Source: Hymenobacter sp. PAMC 26628 (GTDB lineage Bacteria > Bacteroidota > Bacteroidia > Cytophagales > Hymenobacteraceae). From it: a stretch of DNA of 64,000 bases. This document shows positions 42,775 through 53,519 of this stretch, in pieces. The notes below the pieces were generated by a model. It had not been told where the DNA came from and searched no databases. It saw nothing but the letters and a program-made list of their open reading frames with translations. Each line of letters opens with the position of its first letter. Position 1 is the stretch's first letter. A program made the position numbers and the translations under genes. Location of the stretch: positions 1,674,001 to 1,738,000 of the forward strand of contig NZ_CP014304.1 of the NCBI RefSeq assembly GCF_001562275.1, given 5' to 3'.

Positions 42775-45700
42775 TCAATGCTTCGTCCCTTGCCACTCCT
42801 TCCAAAAATTCCCTCCCAAAACTGCCTTTCCTCCTGCACGGCTACCCGCTCGGCGGGGCCCTCGGCGAAGGGGTACGTACTTGCTGTGCTCGGAGCGGCA
42901 GAAGCGCTCGAACACCAGCGGGAAAATGAACGGCGTGAGGAGGGCGCCCGTGACAAGGCCCCCAATCACGGCAATGGCCAGTGGCTTAGAGGTCTCCGAG
43001 CCAATGCCCGTACCGATGGCGGCTGGCATCGGGCCGATGGTGGCCATGAGGGCCGCCATCACCACGGGCCGCACGCAGCTGCTAACGCCCTCACAGATGC
43101 TGTCGTCGAGCGTCATCTTGCACACCAGGTTCTGCTTAAACACCGAAATCAGGATTACGCCGTTCTGAGTGCACATGCCGAACAGGGCGATGAAACCAAT
43201 GCCGGCCGAAATCGAAAAGTTGGTGCAAGCTCATCGCCACCTGTTGCGGCTGCGGGCTGAAAAAGTGGGGTCAAAAGTGACTGGGGGCCCTGTTGCACCA
43301 CCCGGCCGCCCCCTCACGCGCCCACTAGAGCCTGTTCTGTACTGGGGTTAAATTAGGGAGATGGCGACGACTCGGTGTTACCCCAGCGATATTTCGGACG
43401 ACGAATGGGCATTTGTGTGCCCCTACCTGTGCTTGATGCGCGAAGACGCACCCCAGCGGGAGCACCCGCTGCGGGCCCGGTTCAATGCCTTGCGCTACCT
43501 GGCCCACACGGGTTGCCCCTGGCGTTATCTGCCGCATGACCTGCCACCCTGGTCCGCCGTGTATCAGCAGTGGGAGCGCTGGCGGGATGCCCGCGTACAG
43601 CGACACCGGCACCACCTGCGTGAGGCGCTTGGTGGCCCGCACCTGGTTCTCAAACTCGCCGGCCCACTCGATGCGGTAGCCCTTGCCGAGCTTGATGCTT
43701 TGGTCCATTTTCTGCTGCGCCTCGGCAATGGTCGAGCCCATGTCGCGGTCGCGGATGCTGAACTTGACGGCGGTGAAGCGCTGGCCGTTGCTGGTGCCGA
43801 TGTCGGCGATTTCCTTGAGCGCGACTTTGCCGCCGCGGATGGTGGGCACGCGCAGCTCGCCAATTTTCTCTTCCGTGTCGCGGTTTTGCTTGGGGTAGCG
43901 CACGGTCCCGTCGAGCTTGCGCTCGCCCTCGTAAATCTGGGTGGCGGCCTTGCCGCCTACGGCCATTTCCACTACCGTTTGGGCATCAGCGGTTTACACG
44001 CCTTAGGCAGCCATGCGGGTTTGGTCGAGGCGCACGCTCATTTCGGGCTGGCCCAAGTTGCGCAGAATGCCAAAGTTCTTCACGCCGCGCACGCCGCCGA
44101 GCACTTTCATCACCTCGTTAGTCTTGCCGTCGAGCTCTTTCAGGTCATTGCCAAAAATTTTGACGGCCAGGGCGGCGTTGATGCCGGCCACGGCCTCTTC
44201 CACGTTGTCAATGATGGGCTGCGAGTAATTGAACACGATGCCAGGGTACTCCTTCAGCTTCTTGTCCATCTCATCAAATCAGCTGCTCCTTGGTGATGTT
44301 GCGCTTCCACTCCTCCTTGGGCTTGAGGTTGACTTGGGCCTGCACGTAGTAGGTGCCCGACGGGTCAGTGCCGTCGTTCGAGCGCCCGGTTTGCGAAAGC
44401 ACGGACGTCACTTCCGGAAACGAGCGCAGGATGCGGCGGTAGTTGGCCGCCATCTTGTTGGTTTCCGTGAGCGACGACGACATGGGCAGCTTGGTTTCCA
44501 CCCACAGGGCCCCCTCGTTCAGCTCCGGCAGAAACTCCGAGCCCAAGAACTTGAACGAGTACAGGCCCGCCACCACCACCGCCAGCGCCACGCCAAAGCT
44601 CAGCAGCTTGTGGCGGTACGTGAAGCCAAAGCCACTCGTCACGATGCGGTCGAAGAAGTTCACCACCGGGTTGTTCTTCTCCTTCACGTTCTTGTTCAGC
44701 AGCAGCGAGCAGAGCACCGGCACCAGCGTCAGAATCAGCGCCCCAATCAAACCAAATCCCAGCGTATAGGCCAACGGGCTAAACATTTTGTCCTCCATCT
44801 TCTCGAAGGCCAAAATGGGAATTAAACAGGTCAGAATAATTAGCTTGGCGAAGAAAACGGCCTTGCCCAGTTCGCCGCCCGTTTTCTTAATCATGCCCAA
44901 TTTGGCCAGCTTGTTGAATTTCTCCATGCCCACCTGGTGGGCCTTGTGGTCGAGCACCACGAAAATTCCCTCCACCATCACCACGGCCCCGTCGATGATG
45001 ATGCTGAAGTCGATGGCCCCCATGCTCAGCAGGTTGGCGCTCATGCCTTTCAGGCGCAAGCACACGAAGGCAAACAGCAGCGCCAGCGGCACCACTACGC
45101 CCACCGTGAGCGTGGTGCGCCAGTCGGCCATGAAGACGAGCACGATGAGCGTCACCAGCAAAATGCCCTCGATCAGGTTGTGGATGACCGTGTGCGTGCA
45201 GTGGTCCATCAGCACGTCGCGGTCGTAGAACGTTTTGAGGTATACGTCGTTGGGAAGTACCTTTTCGTTGAGCTCCGCAATTTTGGCTTTCACGCGGCCC
45301 AGCACTTCGGCGGGGTTTTCGCCCTTGCGCATGATGACGATGCCCTCCACCACGTCCGACTGGTCGTCCAGCCCGGCTTGGCCCACGCGGGGGCGTTGCT
45401 TTCCACCACCTGGGCCACGTTGCGCACCAGCACGGGCACGTTGTTAATGTCCTTGACGATGATGTTGCCGATGTCCTCGGGCTTGGTGAGCAGGCCGATG
45501 CCGCGCACCACGTAGCTCTGCGAGTTCTTCTCAATCACGTCGCCGCCCACGTTCATATTTGACTTCTGCACTGGCTCAAACACTTCCAGCGGCGTCATGT
45601 CGTACTTGGCCAAGCAGGGTTCACGCTGATTTCGTACACTTTACGGGTGCCCCCGAAGGCCGCGATGTCGGCTACCCCCGGCACCGGTTTTAGTTGCCGC

Positions 45701-46193
45701 TCCACCGTCCAGTCCTGAATAGCCAGCAGCTCGTTGGTGCTGCGGCCGGCGCGGCTCTGTACCGTGTAGCGGAAAATCTCCCCCGTCGGGCCGTAAGGCG
45801 GCTGCACGTGCGATTCGCAGCCGACCGGTAAATTCACGCCGCTCAGCAGGTTGTTCACCTGCTGCCGGGCAAAGAAATCTTCCACGTTGTCTTCAAAGTT
45901 GATTTTGAGGACCGACAAGCCAAACATGCTGATCGAGCGCATGTTGCTCTTCACCTGCACCGAGTTCATGGCCACCTCAATCGGCGTGCTCACGAACCGT
46001 TCTACTTCTTCGGCCGAGCGGCCGGGCCACAGCGACACGATAATCATCTGCGTATTGGTGACGTCGGGAAACGCCTCGATGGGCGTGTGCACGTAGCTGT
46101 ACGTGCCCCCGGCCACCAGCAGCGCCGTCATGAAAAGACGAAAAACCGGTTCTTTAACGAAAAAGCAACGATGCCGGAAATGAATTTATTCAT
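42775..46193 (-). pseudogene. Decayed CzcA/CusA-type heavy-metal efflux RND gene
   Basis: Recognisable over its full length by comparison with the intact gene at 46388-49546, from MNKFISGIVAFSLKNR (46193) to FIFPLVFERFCRSEH (about 42870). Lesions seen: frameshifts near 46131, 45613, 45387 (C run) and 44276 (extra base at KEQLI-DEM); two in-frame TAA at 44003-44005 and 43994-43996; an IS5-type fragment at about 43330-43595 replacing about 40 codons after TQVVPVSLY; and a garbled C-terminus. Intact stretches keep DFSIIIDGAVVMVEG. It follows the first czc operon after a terminator and is a divergent, not recent, paralogue. Confidence 0.9.
43361..43595 (+). mobile_element. IS5-family transposase fragment (N-terminal part only)
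   Basis: About 78 residues typical of the DUF4096 N-terminus of IS5-group transposases: YPSDISDDEWAFVCPYL, HPLRARFNALRYLAHTGCPWRYLPHD, PPWSAVYQQWERWRDA. It then runs directly into reverse-strand czcA sequence. The catalytic part is gone. Upstream, 43226-43360 is neither czcA nor recognised coding and may be part of the same element. Confidence 0.8.
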
Positions 46194-46325
46194 GCTGGAA
46201 AGGGAGAATTCGACGAGTAGAAAAATAAGAAATACCCGGGCCCAAATCGCCCAGAAATACCTTGCAAAATGAATACATGATGAAAATTTAATGAGTAATT
46301 GGTGAGTTCTTCATGAATAGCAGGC

Positions 46326-46369
46326 AACCAAAAAGCCCGCTGCCTGGGAGGGCAGCGGGCTTTTTGGTT
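46326..46369. terminator. Rho-independent terminator after czcA1
   Basis: AACCAAAAAGCCCGCTGCC with exact complement GGCAGCGGGCTTTTTGGTT, 6-base loop, A and T tracts on both sides. It lies 18 bp beyond the stop of the minus-strand efflux operon. Confidence 0.9.
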
Positions 46370-46387
46370 GAATCGGTTTCTTACTAC

Positions 46388-49300
46388 CTAGTGCACGGCC
46401 ACCGGCTCCAGGTGGCCGGGCTCGCCGGGCAGCGGCACGTAGTGCGTGTGCTCGGAGCGGTAGAAGCGTTCGAACACCAGCGGGAAGATGAACAGCGTCA
46501 AGACGGTGCCCGTGATGAGGCCCCCAATGACGACGATGGCCAGCGGCTTGGAGGTTTCCGAGCCGATGCCGGTGCTGATGGCGGCGGGCATGAGGCCGAT
46601 GGTGGCCATCAGGGCCGTCATCACCACCGGGCGCACCCGCGAAATCACGCCTTCGTTGATGGAACTGTCCAGCGTCATTTTCCGCACCAGATTCTGCTTG
46701 AACACCGAAATCAGGATCACGCCGTTCTGAATGCAAATGCCAAACAAGGCGATAAAGCCAATGCCGGCCGAAATGGAGAAGTTGGTGTTTGTGATGAGCA
46801 GCGCCGCGATGCCGCCGATGATAGCAAACGGCACGTTGAGCAGCACCAGGCCCGCATCTTTCAGGTTGCCGAACAGCACAAACAGGATGAAGAAGATGAG
46901 GGCCAGCGACACCGGCACCACCTGGGTGAGGCGTTGCTGAGCGCGGCGTTGGTTTTCGAAGTCGCCGGTCCACTTCTGCTCGTAGCCCTTGGGCAGCTGC
47001 ACGTGGCGGTTCACTTTTTCCTGGGCCTCGGCAATGGTCGAGCCCATGTCGCGGCCCCGGATGCTGAACTTGACGGCGGCAAACCGGCGGTTGTCGTCGC
47101 GGTAAATCAGGCTGGGGCCCGTCACGCTGCTAATGTTGGCAATCTCCGTCAGCGGGATGGTGGTGTTGGACTGGGTGGGCACCATCAGGCCGCTAATCTC
47201 GGTCGGGGTTTGCCGGAACTGCGGCTCGTAGCGCACCCGAACGGGAAACTTGCGTTCGCCCTCGTAGAGCTGGGTGGCTTGCTTGCCGCCCACGGCCATC
47301 TCGAGCACCGAACTGGCGTCGGCCTTGCTCACGCCGTAACTGGCCATGCGGCGCTCGTCGAGGTCGACGTGAAATTCGGGCTGGCCAATGTTGCGCAGCA
47401 CGCCCAAATCGTCGATGCCGCGCACCGTTTTCAGCACCTCGTACACTTCGCGGGCCTTGCCTTCGAGCGTGGCCAAGTCGGTACCGTAAATCTTAACGGC
47501 GATGCTGCCCTTCACGCCCGAAGCGGCTTCCTCTACGTTGTCGGTGATCGGCTGCGAGAAGTTGAAGTCAACCCCGGTGAAGCGGTCGAGCTTGCCCTTC
47601 ATCCGCTCCACTAGGTTTTCGCGGTAGGCCTTGCTCTTCATCTCCTTTTCCACCTCGGGCGTGTGCTTGATCTGGACGAGAAATTCGTTGTTGTAGAAGC
47701 CCGTCGGGTCGGTGCCGTCGTTGGGGCGGCCGGTCTGGCTCACTACATCGCTCACTTCCGGGAAGCTCAAAAACACCCGCCGCATCTGGTTGCACAAGTC
47801 GTTCGACGACTCGAGGCTGATGCTCAGCGGCAACTGCGCCCGCACGTAAATCGACCCCTCGTTCAACTCCGGCAGAAACTCCGAGCCCAGAAACGAGAAC
47901 GAATACAGGCCCACGGCCGTCACGGCGAAGGCAATGGCCAAGCTGATGGTTTTGCGGGCGTAGGTAAAGCGGAAAAACCGATTGGCCCCGTTGTTCACGG
48001 CCCGCACGAAGAAGTTGTCCTTCTCGCGCACGTTCTTTTTCAGCAGGATGCTCACCAGCACCGGCACCAGCGTGAGCGTAAAGATGAGGGCCCCCAACAG
48101 GGCAAAGCCCAGCGTCCAAGCCAGCGGGCTGAACACCTTGCCTTCGACTTTCTCGAACGAGAAAATCGGCAGCAGCGCCGTGATGATGATGGCCTTGGCG
48201 AAGAAGATGGACTTGCCCATGTCGCGCCCGCTCTTCTTGATCAGGCCCAGCTTGGAGAGCTTGTTGAATCGCTCCATGCCCACTTGGTGGGCCTTGTGGT
48301 CGAGCGCCACAAACAGGCCCTCCACCATCACCACGGCTCCATCGATGATGATACCGAAGTCGATGGCCCCCATGCTCAGCAGGTTGGCGCTCATGCCGCG
48401 CAGCCGCAGGCAAATGAAGGCAAAGAGCAGCGCCAGCGGGATAATCACCGATACGATGACCGTCGTCCGCCAGTCGGCCATGAACAGGAACACAATGAGC
48501 GTGACCAGCACAATGCCCTCCAGGAGGTTGTGGATCACGGTCTCGGTCGAGAAGTCAATCAGCTGCTGCCGGTCGTAGAAGGTTACCATCTTCACGTCGG
48601 GCGGCAGGATTTTCGAGTTCAGCTCGGCCACCTTATCGTGCAGCCGGGCAATGACTTCCGAAGGGTTTTCGCCCTTGCGCATCACCACAATGCCTTCGAG
48701 CTTGTCGTCTGCCATGCCGCGGCCCACCTGGCCCAGCCGCGGCAGTGCCGACTCGGTAACCCGCGCCACGTCGCGCACCAGAATAGGCACGCCGTTCACG
48801 TTTTTAATGACCGTATTGGTAATGTCCGAAATATTATTGAGCAGGCCAATACCGCGCACCACATAATTCTGCTGCCCTTGGTTGATGACGTCGCCGCCCA
48901 CGTTGATGTTGGAGCGTTGCACGGCGTTGTACAAATCGAGCGGCGTGAGGCCTAGGTTCAGGAGTTTGCCGGGGTTTACACTGATTTCGTAGTCCTTCAC
49001 CTCCCCGCCGAAGCTGTTCACGTCGGCCACGCCGGGCACGGCCTTCAGGTTGCGCTCAATCACCCAGTCTTGCAGGGTTTTCATCTCGCGCACGGTCTTC
49101 GTCTTGCTTTCCAGCGTGTAGCGGTAAATTTCGCCGGTGGGGCCATAGGGCGGCTGCACGTCGGGCGTGATGTTGTCGGGCAAGTCCACCTCGCGCAGCA
49201 AGTTGTTCACCTGCGGGCGGGCAAAGGCGTCGTCCACGCCGTCTTCAAAAATTACCTTCACCACCGACAACCCAAAGAGCGTAGTGGAACGGACTGACGC

Positions 49301-49546
49301 CTTTTTTTGCACCGGGTTCAGGGCAATTTCAATCGGTACGGTCACGAACTTCTCCATCTCTTCGGCCGAGCGGCCGGGCCACTGCGTGATGATGGTAATT
49401 TCCGTGTTTGTCACGTCCGGGAAGGCCTCGATGGGCGTGTTGCGGTAGCTCACCACGCCCATCACCACCACGGCCAGCGTCATCAAAAAGATGAAGCCCT
49501 TGTTTTTTAACGAAAAGGCAATAATGCCCTGAATAAATTTATTCAT
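46388..49546 (-). CDS. czcA: Heavy-metal efflux RND transporter, CzcA/CusA type (system 1)
   Basis: Inner-membrane proton-driven pump of 1052 residues with the 12-helix RND layout. N-terminal MNKFIQGIIAFSLKNKGFI, first periplasmic loop with FPDVTNTEITIITQWPGRS, helix-4 motif MGAIDFGIIIDGAVVMVEG typical of heavy-metal RND pumps, second loop GSEFLPELNEGSIYVRAQLP, C-terminal helices VVMTALMATIGLMPAA and GIGSETSKPLAIVVIGG. Third gene of the operon czcC1-czcB1-czcA1 on the minus strand. Substrate metal (Co, Zn, Cd, Ni or Cu) cannot be fixed from sequence. Confidence 0.93.
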   Translation of the reverse strand: MNKFIQGIIAFSLKNKGFIFLMTLAVVVMGVVSYRNTPIEAFPDVTNTEITIITQWPGRSAEEMEKFVTVPIEIALNPVQKKASVRSTTLFGLSVVKVIFEDGVDDAFARPQVNNLLREVDLPDNITPDVQPPYGPTGEIYRYTLESKTKTVREMKTLQDWVIERNLKAVPGVADVNSFGGEVKDYEISVNPGKLLNLGLTPLDLYNAVQRSNINVGGDVINQGQQNYVVRGIGLLNNISDITNTVIKNVNGVPILVRDVARVTESALPRLGQVGRGMADDKLEGIVVMRKGENPSEVIARLHDKVAELNSKILPPDVKMVTFYDRQQLIDFSTETVIHNLLEGIVLVTLIVFLFMADWRTTVIVSVIIPLALLFAFICLRLRGMSANLLSMGAIDFGIIIDGAVVMVEGLFVALDHKAHQVGMERFNKLSKLGLIKKSGRDMGKSIFFAKAIIITALLPIFSFEKVEGKVFSPLAWTLGFALLGALIFTLTLVPVLVSILLKKNVREKDNFFVRAVNNGANRFFRFTYARKTISLAIAFAVTAVGLYSFSFLGSEFLPELNEGSIYVRAQLPLSISLESSNDLCNQMRRVFLSFPEVSDVVSQTGRPNDGTDPTGFYNNEFLVQIKHTPEVEKEMKSKAYRENLVERMKGKLDRFTGVDFNFSQPITDNVEEAASGVKGSIAVKIYGTDLATLEGKAREVYEVLKTVRGIDDLGVLRNIGQPEFHVDLDERRMASYGVSKADASSVLEMAVGGKQATQLYEGERKFPVRVRYEPQFRQTPTEISGLMVPTQSNTTIPLTEIANISSVTGPSLIYRDDNRRFAAVKFSIRGRDMGSTIAEAQEKVNRHVQLPKGYEQKWTGDFENQRRAQQRLTQVVPVSLALIFFILFVLFGNLKDAGLVLLNVPFAIIGGIAALLITNTNFSISAGIGFIALFGICIQNGVILISVFKQNLVRKMTLDSSINEGVISRVRPVVMTALMATIGLMPAAISTGIGSETSKPLAIVVIGGLITGTVLTLFIFPLVFERFYRSEHTHYVPLPGEPGHLEPVAVH

Positions 49547-49646
49547 TTTCAGCTTCTAACGATGAAAAATCGGTGAAGATTGGGTAGGTTATAAAGCCAA
49601 CGGTGATTCGAAGCAAGGCCAGCAAGGCACTGCCCGTGGAGTGGGG

Positions 49647-50732
49647 TTAGTCGTTGAGCTCGTCGTACACGAGCAATTGGTCTTTGGCAATCACTACGTC
49701 GCCGGCCTGAAGGCCTTTGGTCACGTATGTGTACTCGCCCACGGTTTTGCTGATGGTGACGGGCCGGGTTTCGACGTGGGTGCGGTCCTTGTACACCATC
49801 ACGAAGTTGCGGTCCTTGTCGAACACCACCGATTTAGCGGGTATGGCCAGGGCCTTGATGCCTTCGGTGTTTTCCACGCGTACCTGGGCGTACATCTCGG
49901 GCTTGAGCAGGTAGCCGGGGTTTACGAGGCGCACGCGCACCTTCATCACCTTGCTGTCGGGGTCCAACACGTTGAACACCTTGTCGATGCGGCCCCTAAA
50001 GTGCTTGTCGGGGTAAGCCAGGGTCGTTACGTCGGCCGAGTAGCCCACCTTCACCTTCGAGATGTCGGCCTCGAACACGTTGGCCATAATCCAGACGTCG
50101 TCCAGGTCGCTCACCGTGAACAGGTTGCCCACGTTGCTGTCGTTGACGTTGAACTGCTCGTGCTCGGTGGCTTTCTTTTCGGTGATGAAACCGGAAATAG
50201 GGGCCCGTAGCTCATACATCCCGTCTTTGCCCATGCCGTACACGCTGAGCTGCTTTTGGTTTTTGCCCACCGTGCCGCGGGCCTTGGTCACTTCCGCGCG
50301 GGCCAGTACCACGTCACGTTCCGAGCTTAGGCCCGCTTTGAACATGTCCTGGGCCACGTCCAGGTTTTTCCGGGCGATGTCGAGGTCCGAAGTAGAAGCC
50401 GTGGTCTGGTTCTGCACATCGGCAATCTCGCCCGATTTGATGACGGCGAGTAACTGGCCCTTGGTCACTTTGTCGCCGAGCTGCACGTTGAGCTTTTCCA
50501 CCACGCCGCCCACCTGCGGGAACACCTGCACGGTTTTGTCGCCATCGGCCGCAATTTCGCCAGTCAACACCAGCTCGTCCTGCACCGGGCGTAGGCGCAC
50601 CGTGTCGAGCACAATTTGCTGCATCATGGTGTCGGAAAGCCGAAAGCCTTCCTTCTTCTCTTCTTTAACTTCGGCTTTAGAGCAGCCAGCCAAGGCAACG
50701 GTAACCAGCAGGGCAAAGGGAATGCGATTCAT
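49647..50732 (-). CDS. czcB: RND efflux periplasmic adaptor, CzcB type (system 1)
   Basis: Membrane-fusion protein of 361 residues. Lipobox LLVTVALAGC (lipoprotein), barrel-sandwich strands (ELVLTGEIAADGDKTVQVFP, GVVEKLNVQLGDKVTKGQLLAVI), helical hairpin (LDIARKNLDVAQDMFKAGLSS), second lipoyl half ELRAPISGFITEKKATEHEQF, and beta-barrel DDVWIMANVFEADISKVKVG. It bridges the pump and the TolC-like channel. It lies 100 bp before czcA1. Confidence 0.92.
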   Translation of the reverse strand: MNRIPFALLVTVALAGCSKAEVKEEKKEGFRLSDTMMQQIVLDTVRLRPVQDELVLTGEIAADGDKTVQVFPQVGGVVEKLNVQLGDKVTKGQLLAVIKSGEIADVQNQTTASTSDLDIARKNLDVAQDMFKAGLSSERDVVLARAEVTKARGTVGKNQKQLSVYGMGKDGMYELRAPISGFITEKKATEHEQFNVNDSNVGNLFTVSDLDDVWIMANVFEADISKVKVGYSADVTTLAYPDKHFRGRIDKVFNVLDPDSKVMKVRVRLVNPGYLLKPEMYAQVRVENTEGIKALAIPAKSVVFDKDRNFVMVYKDRTHVETRPVTISKTVGEYTYVTKGLQAGDVVIAKDQLLVYDELND

Positions 50733-50848
50733 TATATAGTTGGTTTCTTAAATACTGATAGTCAGTTGCTAGTCGTTCGTTGCCCGTGGCCAGCCACTGG
50801 TTGCCGTTCGAACCGGCAACTAATAACCGACGGTGCACCCGACAATTT

Positions 50849-52222
50849 TTATTCTGCCCGGAAAACAGGCCGGCCTACGGCCGCGTTCAGTTGCTCAAAA
50901 GCGCGCATGCGGCTGGCGCGCAATTGGTTGAGTTGCACTAGGTTGTCGTTGTAAGACTGATAATAGTCCAGGAACTCGACCAGGCCAATCAGGCGCCGCG
51001 CGTAGGCTTGCTCAATGCCGCCGATAATGCGGTCGAAGGGCGTGGTGTCGCGGTCGGCTTGCTTGAACTGCGCGTCAATCAGGCTCACGAGCTGGTAGTT
51101 CTGCTGCACCTCGTTCTGCACCACTAGGCGGGCCTGGCCAAGCTGGGCTTGGCCGCTTTGGATGAGGGCCTGGGCGGTGCGGATGTTGCCTTGGTTGCGG
51201 TTGAACACGGGCACGGCCACGCCCAGCGTCAGGGCGTTGTAGTTCTGGATGTAGGAGCCGGCGCGGTCGTAGGTGTAGCCCACCAGCAGGTCGGGGGCCA
51301 CCAGGGCGCGCTGGTAGTGCAGATTATTGCCCTGCTGCTGCAAATAGGCGGTGCGGGCCAGTAAGTCGCCGCGCAAGATTTGAGCCGAGTCCACGAGCTG
51401 CTGCATGGCGTAGGGCCCCAGGCTCAGGTCGCGGGTGCGGGGCAGGTTCACCTGGGGCGTAAGGTAGGCCCCCGAGGTGTCGCGCGTCAGCACGCGCAAG
51501 TCGCTCATGTTGGGCGCCATGTCCACGAACAGCTGCTGGCGCTGGTTCTGGAGCACGAACAGAAACGCCTTGAGGCGGACGACCTCTTTCTGGGCGATGT
51601 TGCCCTTCTCGTACTGCTGCTGGTAGGCCGGAATGATGCGCTGGAAAGACGTGATTTCCGTGTCGTACACGGCCAGGGTACGCTGCTTGTAGTACAGGTC
51701 GTAAAAGGCCGTGCGCAGCTGGAGGCGCAGCGTGCGCAGCAAATCCTGCAGGTTGTACTGCTCGACCAGGGCCGCGGCCTGGGCCACGTTGGCGGCGGCG
51801 CGGCGGCGCCCGGCAATGGCCACCAGCTGCTGCACCTGCAAGATGCTCTCGCCGGTGCGGGTCACGTCGAACGTGCGGCCCGTTTCGGGGTTGTGGATGT
51901 TTTGCTCCACACTCACGACGGGGTTGTCCCACAGCCGGGCCTGCAAAATCTGGGCTTGGGCGGCTGTGATGTTGAAGCGTTGGGCCAGCAGCAGCAAGTT
52001 GCTCTGCACGAAGCGCTGCTCGGCCTGCGCCAGCGTCAGCTGCACCGTATCGACGGCCGCGGCTTGGGCAGCGGGCACGGGCGCCACCGGCCGGGGCGCC
52101 GGGGCGGGGGCCCCCACGCGGGAGGCGGGCGCCGGGACCACGGCCTGGGCCCGCCCTGGCAGCGCGGCGCCTACTTCACAACATAGCACCCAACCAACTA
52201 ACAAGAAAAACGAACGCAACAT
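50849..52222 (-). CDS. czcC: TolC-family outer-membrane efflux channel, CzcC type (system 1)
   Basis: 457 residues. Signal region MLRSFFLLVGWVLCCEVGAALPGRAQA, then a Pro/Ala-rich linker and two OEP repeats (LTLAQAEQRFVQSNLLLLAQ; TLGVAVPVFNRNQGNIRTAQ). Predominantly helical with periodic Gln/Ala, normal for CzcC/CusC. First gene of the first efflux operon; the 221 bp upstream are AT-rich and hold its promoter, with no clear metal-responsive operator seen. Confidence 0.9.
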   Translation of the reverse strand: MLRSFFLLVGWVLCCEVGAALPGRAQAVVPAPASRVGAPAPAPRPVAPVPAAQAAAVDTVQLTLAQAEQRFVQSNLLLLAQRFNITAAQAQILQARLWDNPVVSVEQNIHNPETGRTFDVTRTGESILQVQQLVAIAGRRRAAANVAQAAALVEQYNLQDLLRTLRLQLRTAFYDLYYKQRTLAVYDTEITSFQRIIPAYQQQYEKGNIAQKEVVRLKAFLFVLQNQRQQLFVDMAPNMSDLRVLTRDTSGAYLTPQVNLPRTRDLSLGPYAMQQLVDSAQILRGDLLARTAYLQQQGNNLHYQRALVAPDLLVGYTYDRAGSYIQNYNALTLGVAVPVFNRNQGNIRTAQALIQSGQAQLGQARLVVQNEVQQNYQLVSLIDAQFKQADRDTTPFDRIIGGIEQAYARRLIGLVEFLDYYQSYNDNLVQLNQLRASRMRAFEQLNAAVGRPVFRAE

Positions 52223-52443
52223 ACAACGTTAAATAGTACAATTAAGGCCTGCAATACAGGATTCGCACAACCCGGGAGGCCAAAGGTCCGGCCCAGGCAA
52301 TGATTGCAAGATGAAGATATAAAGTGCTTTTTATGAAAATTCATAAAAAACATAACACATATATTCAATAATCTACTGATTATCAAGCAATTTATTGATT
52401 AGTAATTTTATCCAATGCTCATCTAAGGGCTGCATTGGGCAGT

Positions 52444-53385
52444 TCAATTGGCGGCCGGTAGCAGCGGGTGGAAGCGCACGCCGTCGCGCGGGTTGAACTC
52501 GAGGGCCGGGGCCGGCAACTTTATAAATTGCGTGGCCCCGAGCAGCATCCTGCCCGTGGAGCCGGCGGGTGCCAAGCGGGCGAAGTCGGCATCGGGCGAG
52601 AGGTAAAACTGGCGCACGCGCCGGAACTGCACCGGCCGGCCGTCGGCGCCGTACAGCGGCGGGTTGGCGTGGCCGCCCGTCATGCCGCTGCCGCTGTAGC
52701 CCAAGTCCAGGTTCAGCCAGCGCGGGAAGGAGGGCCCCACGGGCAGCACCGACGCCACGTTCACCGAGAGCCAGTACTGCTGGCCGTTGTAGTCCTTCAG
52801 CATTTGGGCCCCGCGGGTGCGGCCCAGCAACTCGGGCCGGTACTTGGCGTACAGGCTGCTGCTGAAGCCGTAGCGCAGGCTGGCCCGCTGCTCGCCGAAG
52901 CCGTACTGCTGGCCCATGAACAAGGCAATGCCGGCCGCGTTGGCCGCCATGTCGCCTTTCGAAAAGCCCCAGCCCTGCGAGTAGCCGTCGAACACCTCGA
53001 TGGTGCTTTGGTAGAGCAGCGCGATGAGGCCCCCGGTGAGGATGGCTGTGCGGTCAGGCACGCCGCTCCAGCGAAATAGCTCGTACTCGCCCCGGCTGAT
53101 GGCGTAGGCCGTGGTGGCGTGGCCCACCTTATCCATTTGCAGCCACTCGCCGTTGTCGTCGAAGGTGTGGAAGGGCACGCGCTTGGTGTACCAGGTTTTG
53201 CCCAGCAAATACGAGGTGAGGGCGTACACCACGGCCGTGCCCACCACCACGCCCACCAGCCGCCCGGTGTGGATGCCGCCGGCAGCCAGCGGGTCGGGCA
53301 TCGGCGGGGGCGGGGCGGGCGGCAGGCCCTGGGCCGTGGCCTGGCCCAGGGCCAGGAAGCAGACGAGCAGGTGAAGAATTTTCAA
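52444..53385 (-). CDS. DUF2279 family periplasmic/membrane protein
   Basis: 313 residues. Signal peptide MKILHLLVCFLALGQATAQG, one helix (GRLVGVVVGTAVVYALTSYLL), then the DUF2279 pattern: FHTFDDNGEWLQMDKVGHATTAY, STIEVFDGYSQGWGFSKGDMAANAAG (conserved E-x-x-D-G...G-x-S-x-x-D), and a C-terminal region common in Bacteroidota members (NGQQYWLSVNV, LGYSGSGMTGG). Function unknown. It stands between the two czc operons on the same strand, behind the terminator of the second. Confidence 0.85.
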   Translation of the reverse strand: MKILHLLVCFLALGQATAQGLPPAPPPPMPDPLAAGGIHTGRLVGVVVGTAVVYALTSYLLGKTWYTKRVPFHTFDDNGEWLQMDKVGHATTAYAISRGEYELFRWSGVPDRTAILTGGLIALLYQSTIEVFDGYSQGWGFSKGDMAANAAGIALFMGQQYGFGEQRASLRYGFSSSLYAKYRPELLGRTRGAQMLKDYNGQQYWLSVNVASVLPVGPSFPRWLNLDLGYSGSGMTGGHANPPLYGADGRPVQFRRVRQFYLSPDADFARLAPAGSTGRMLLGATQFIKLPAPALEFNPRDGVRFHPLLPAAN

Positions 53386-53461
53386 GTGGAGAAGCGCTCG
53401 TTAGGCCGAAATTACGCCTAATTGTCAGTTTTGGACTCCAACCACCACCCTCATAGAATAG

Positions 53462-53493
53462 AAAAAGCGCCAGCCCATCGGGCCGGCGCTTTT
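53462..53493. terminator. Hairpin terminator after the second czc operon
   Basis: AAAAAGCGCCAGCCC ... GGGCCGGCGCTTTT stem with A/T flanks, 27 bp beyond the end of the XRE gene on the minus strand. Confidence 0.8.
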
Positions 53494-53519
53494 CTCGTTT
53501 TAAATTCAGGGATAATAAT

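Noticed and set aside
42775..46193. Treating the broken czcA as sequencing error
   Set aside because: Lesions include true nonsense codons and an IS fragment with loss of codons, while adjacent long genes on the same strand have clean frames.
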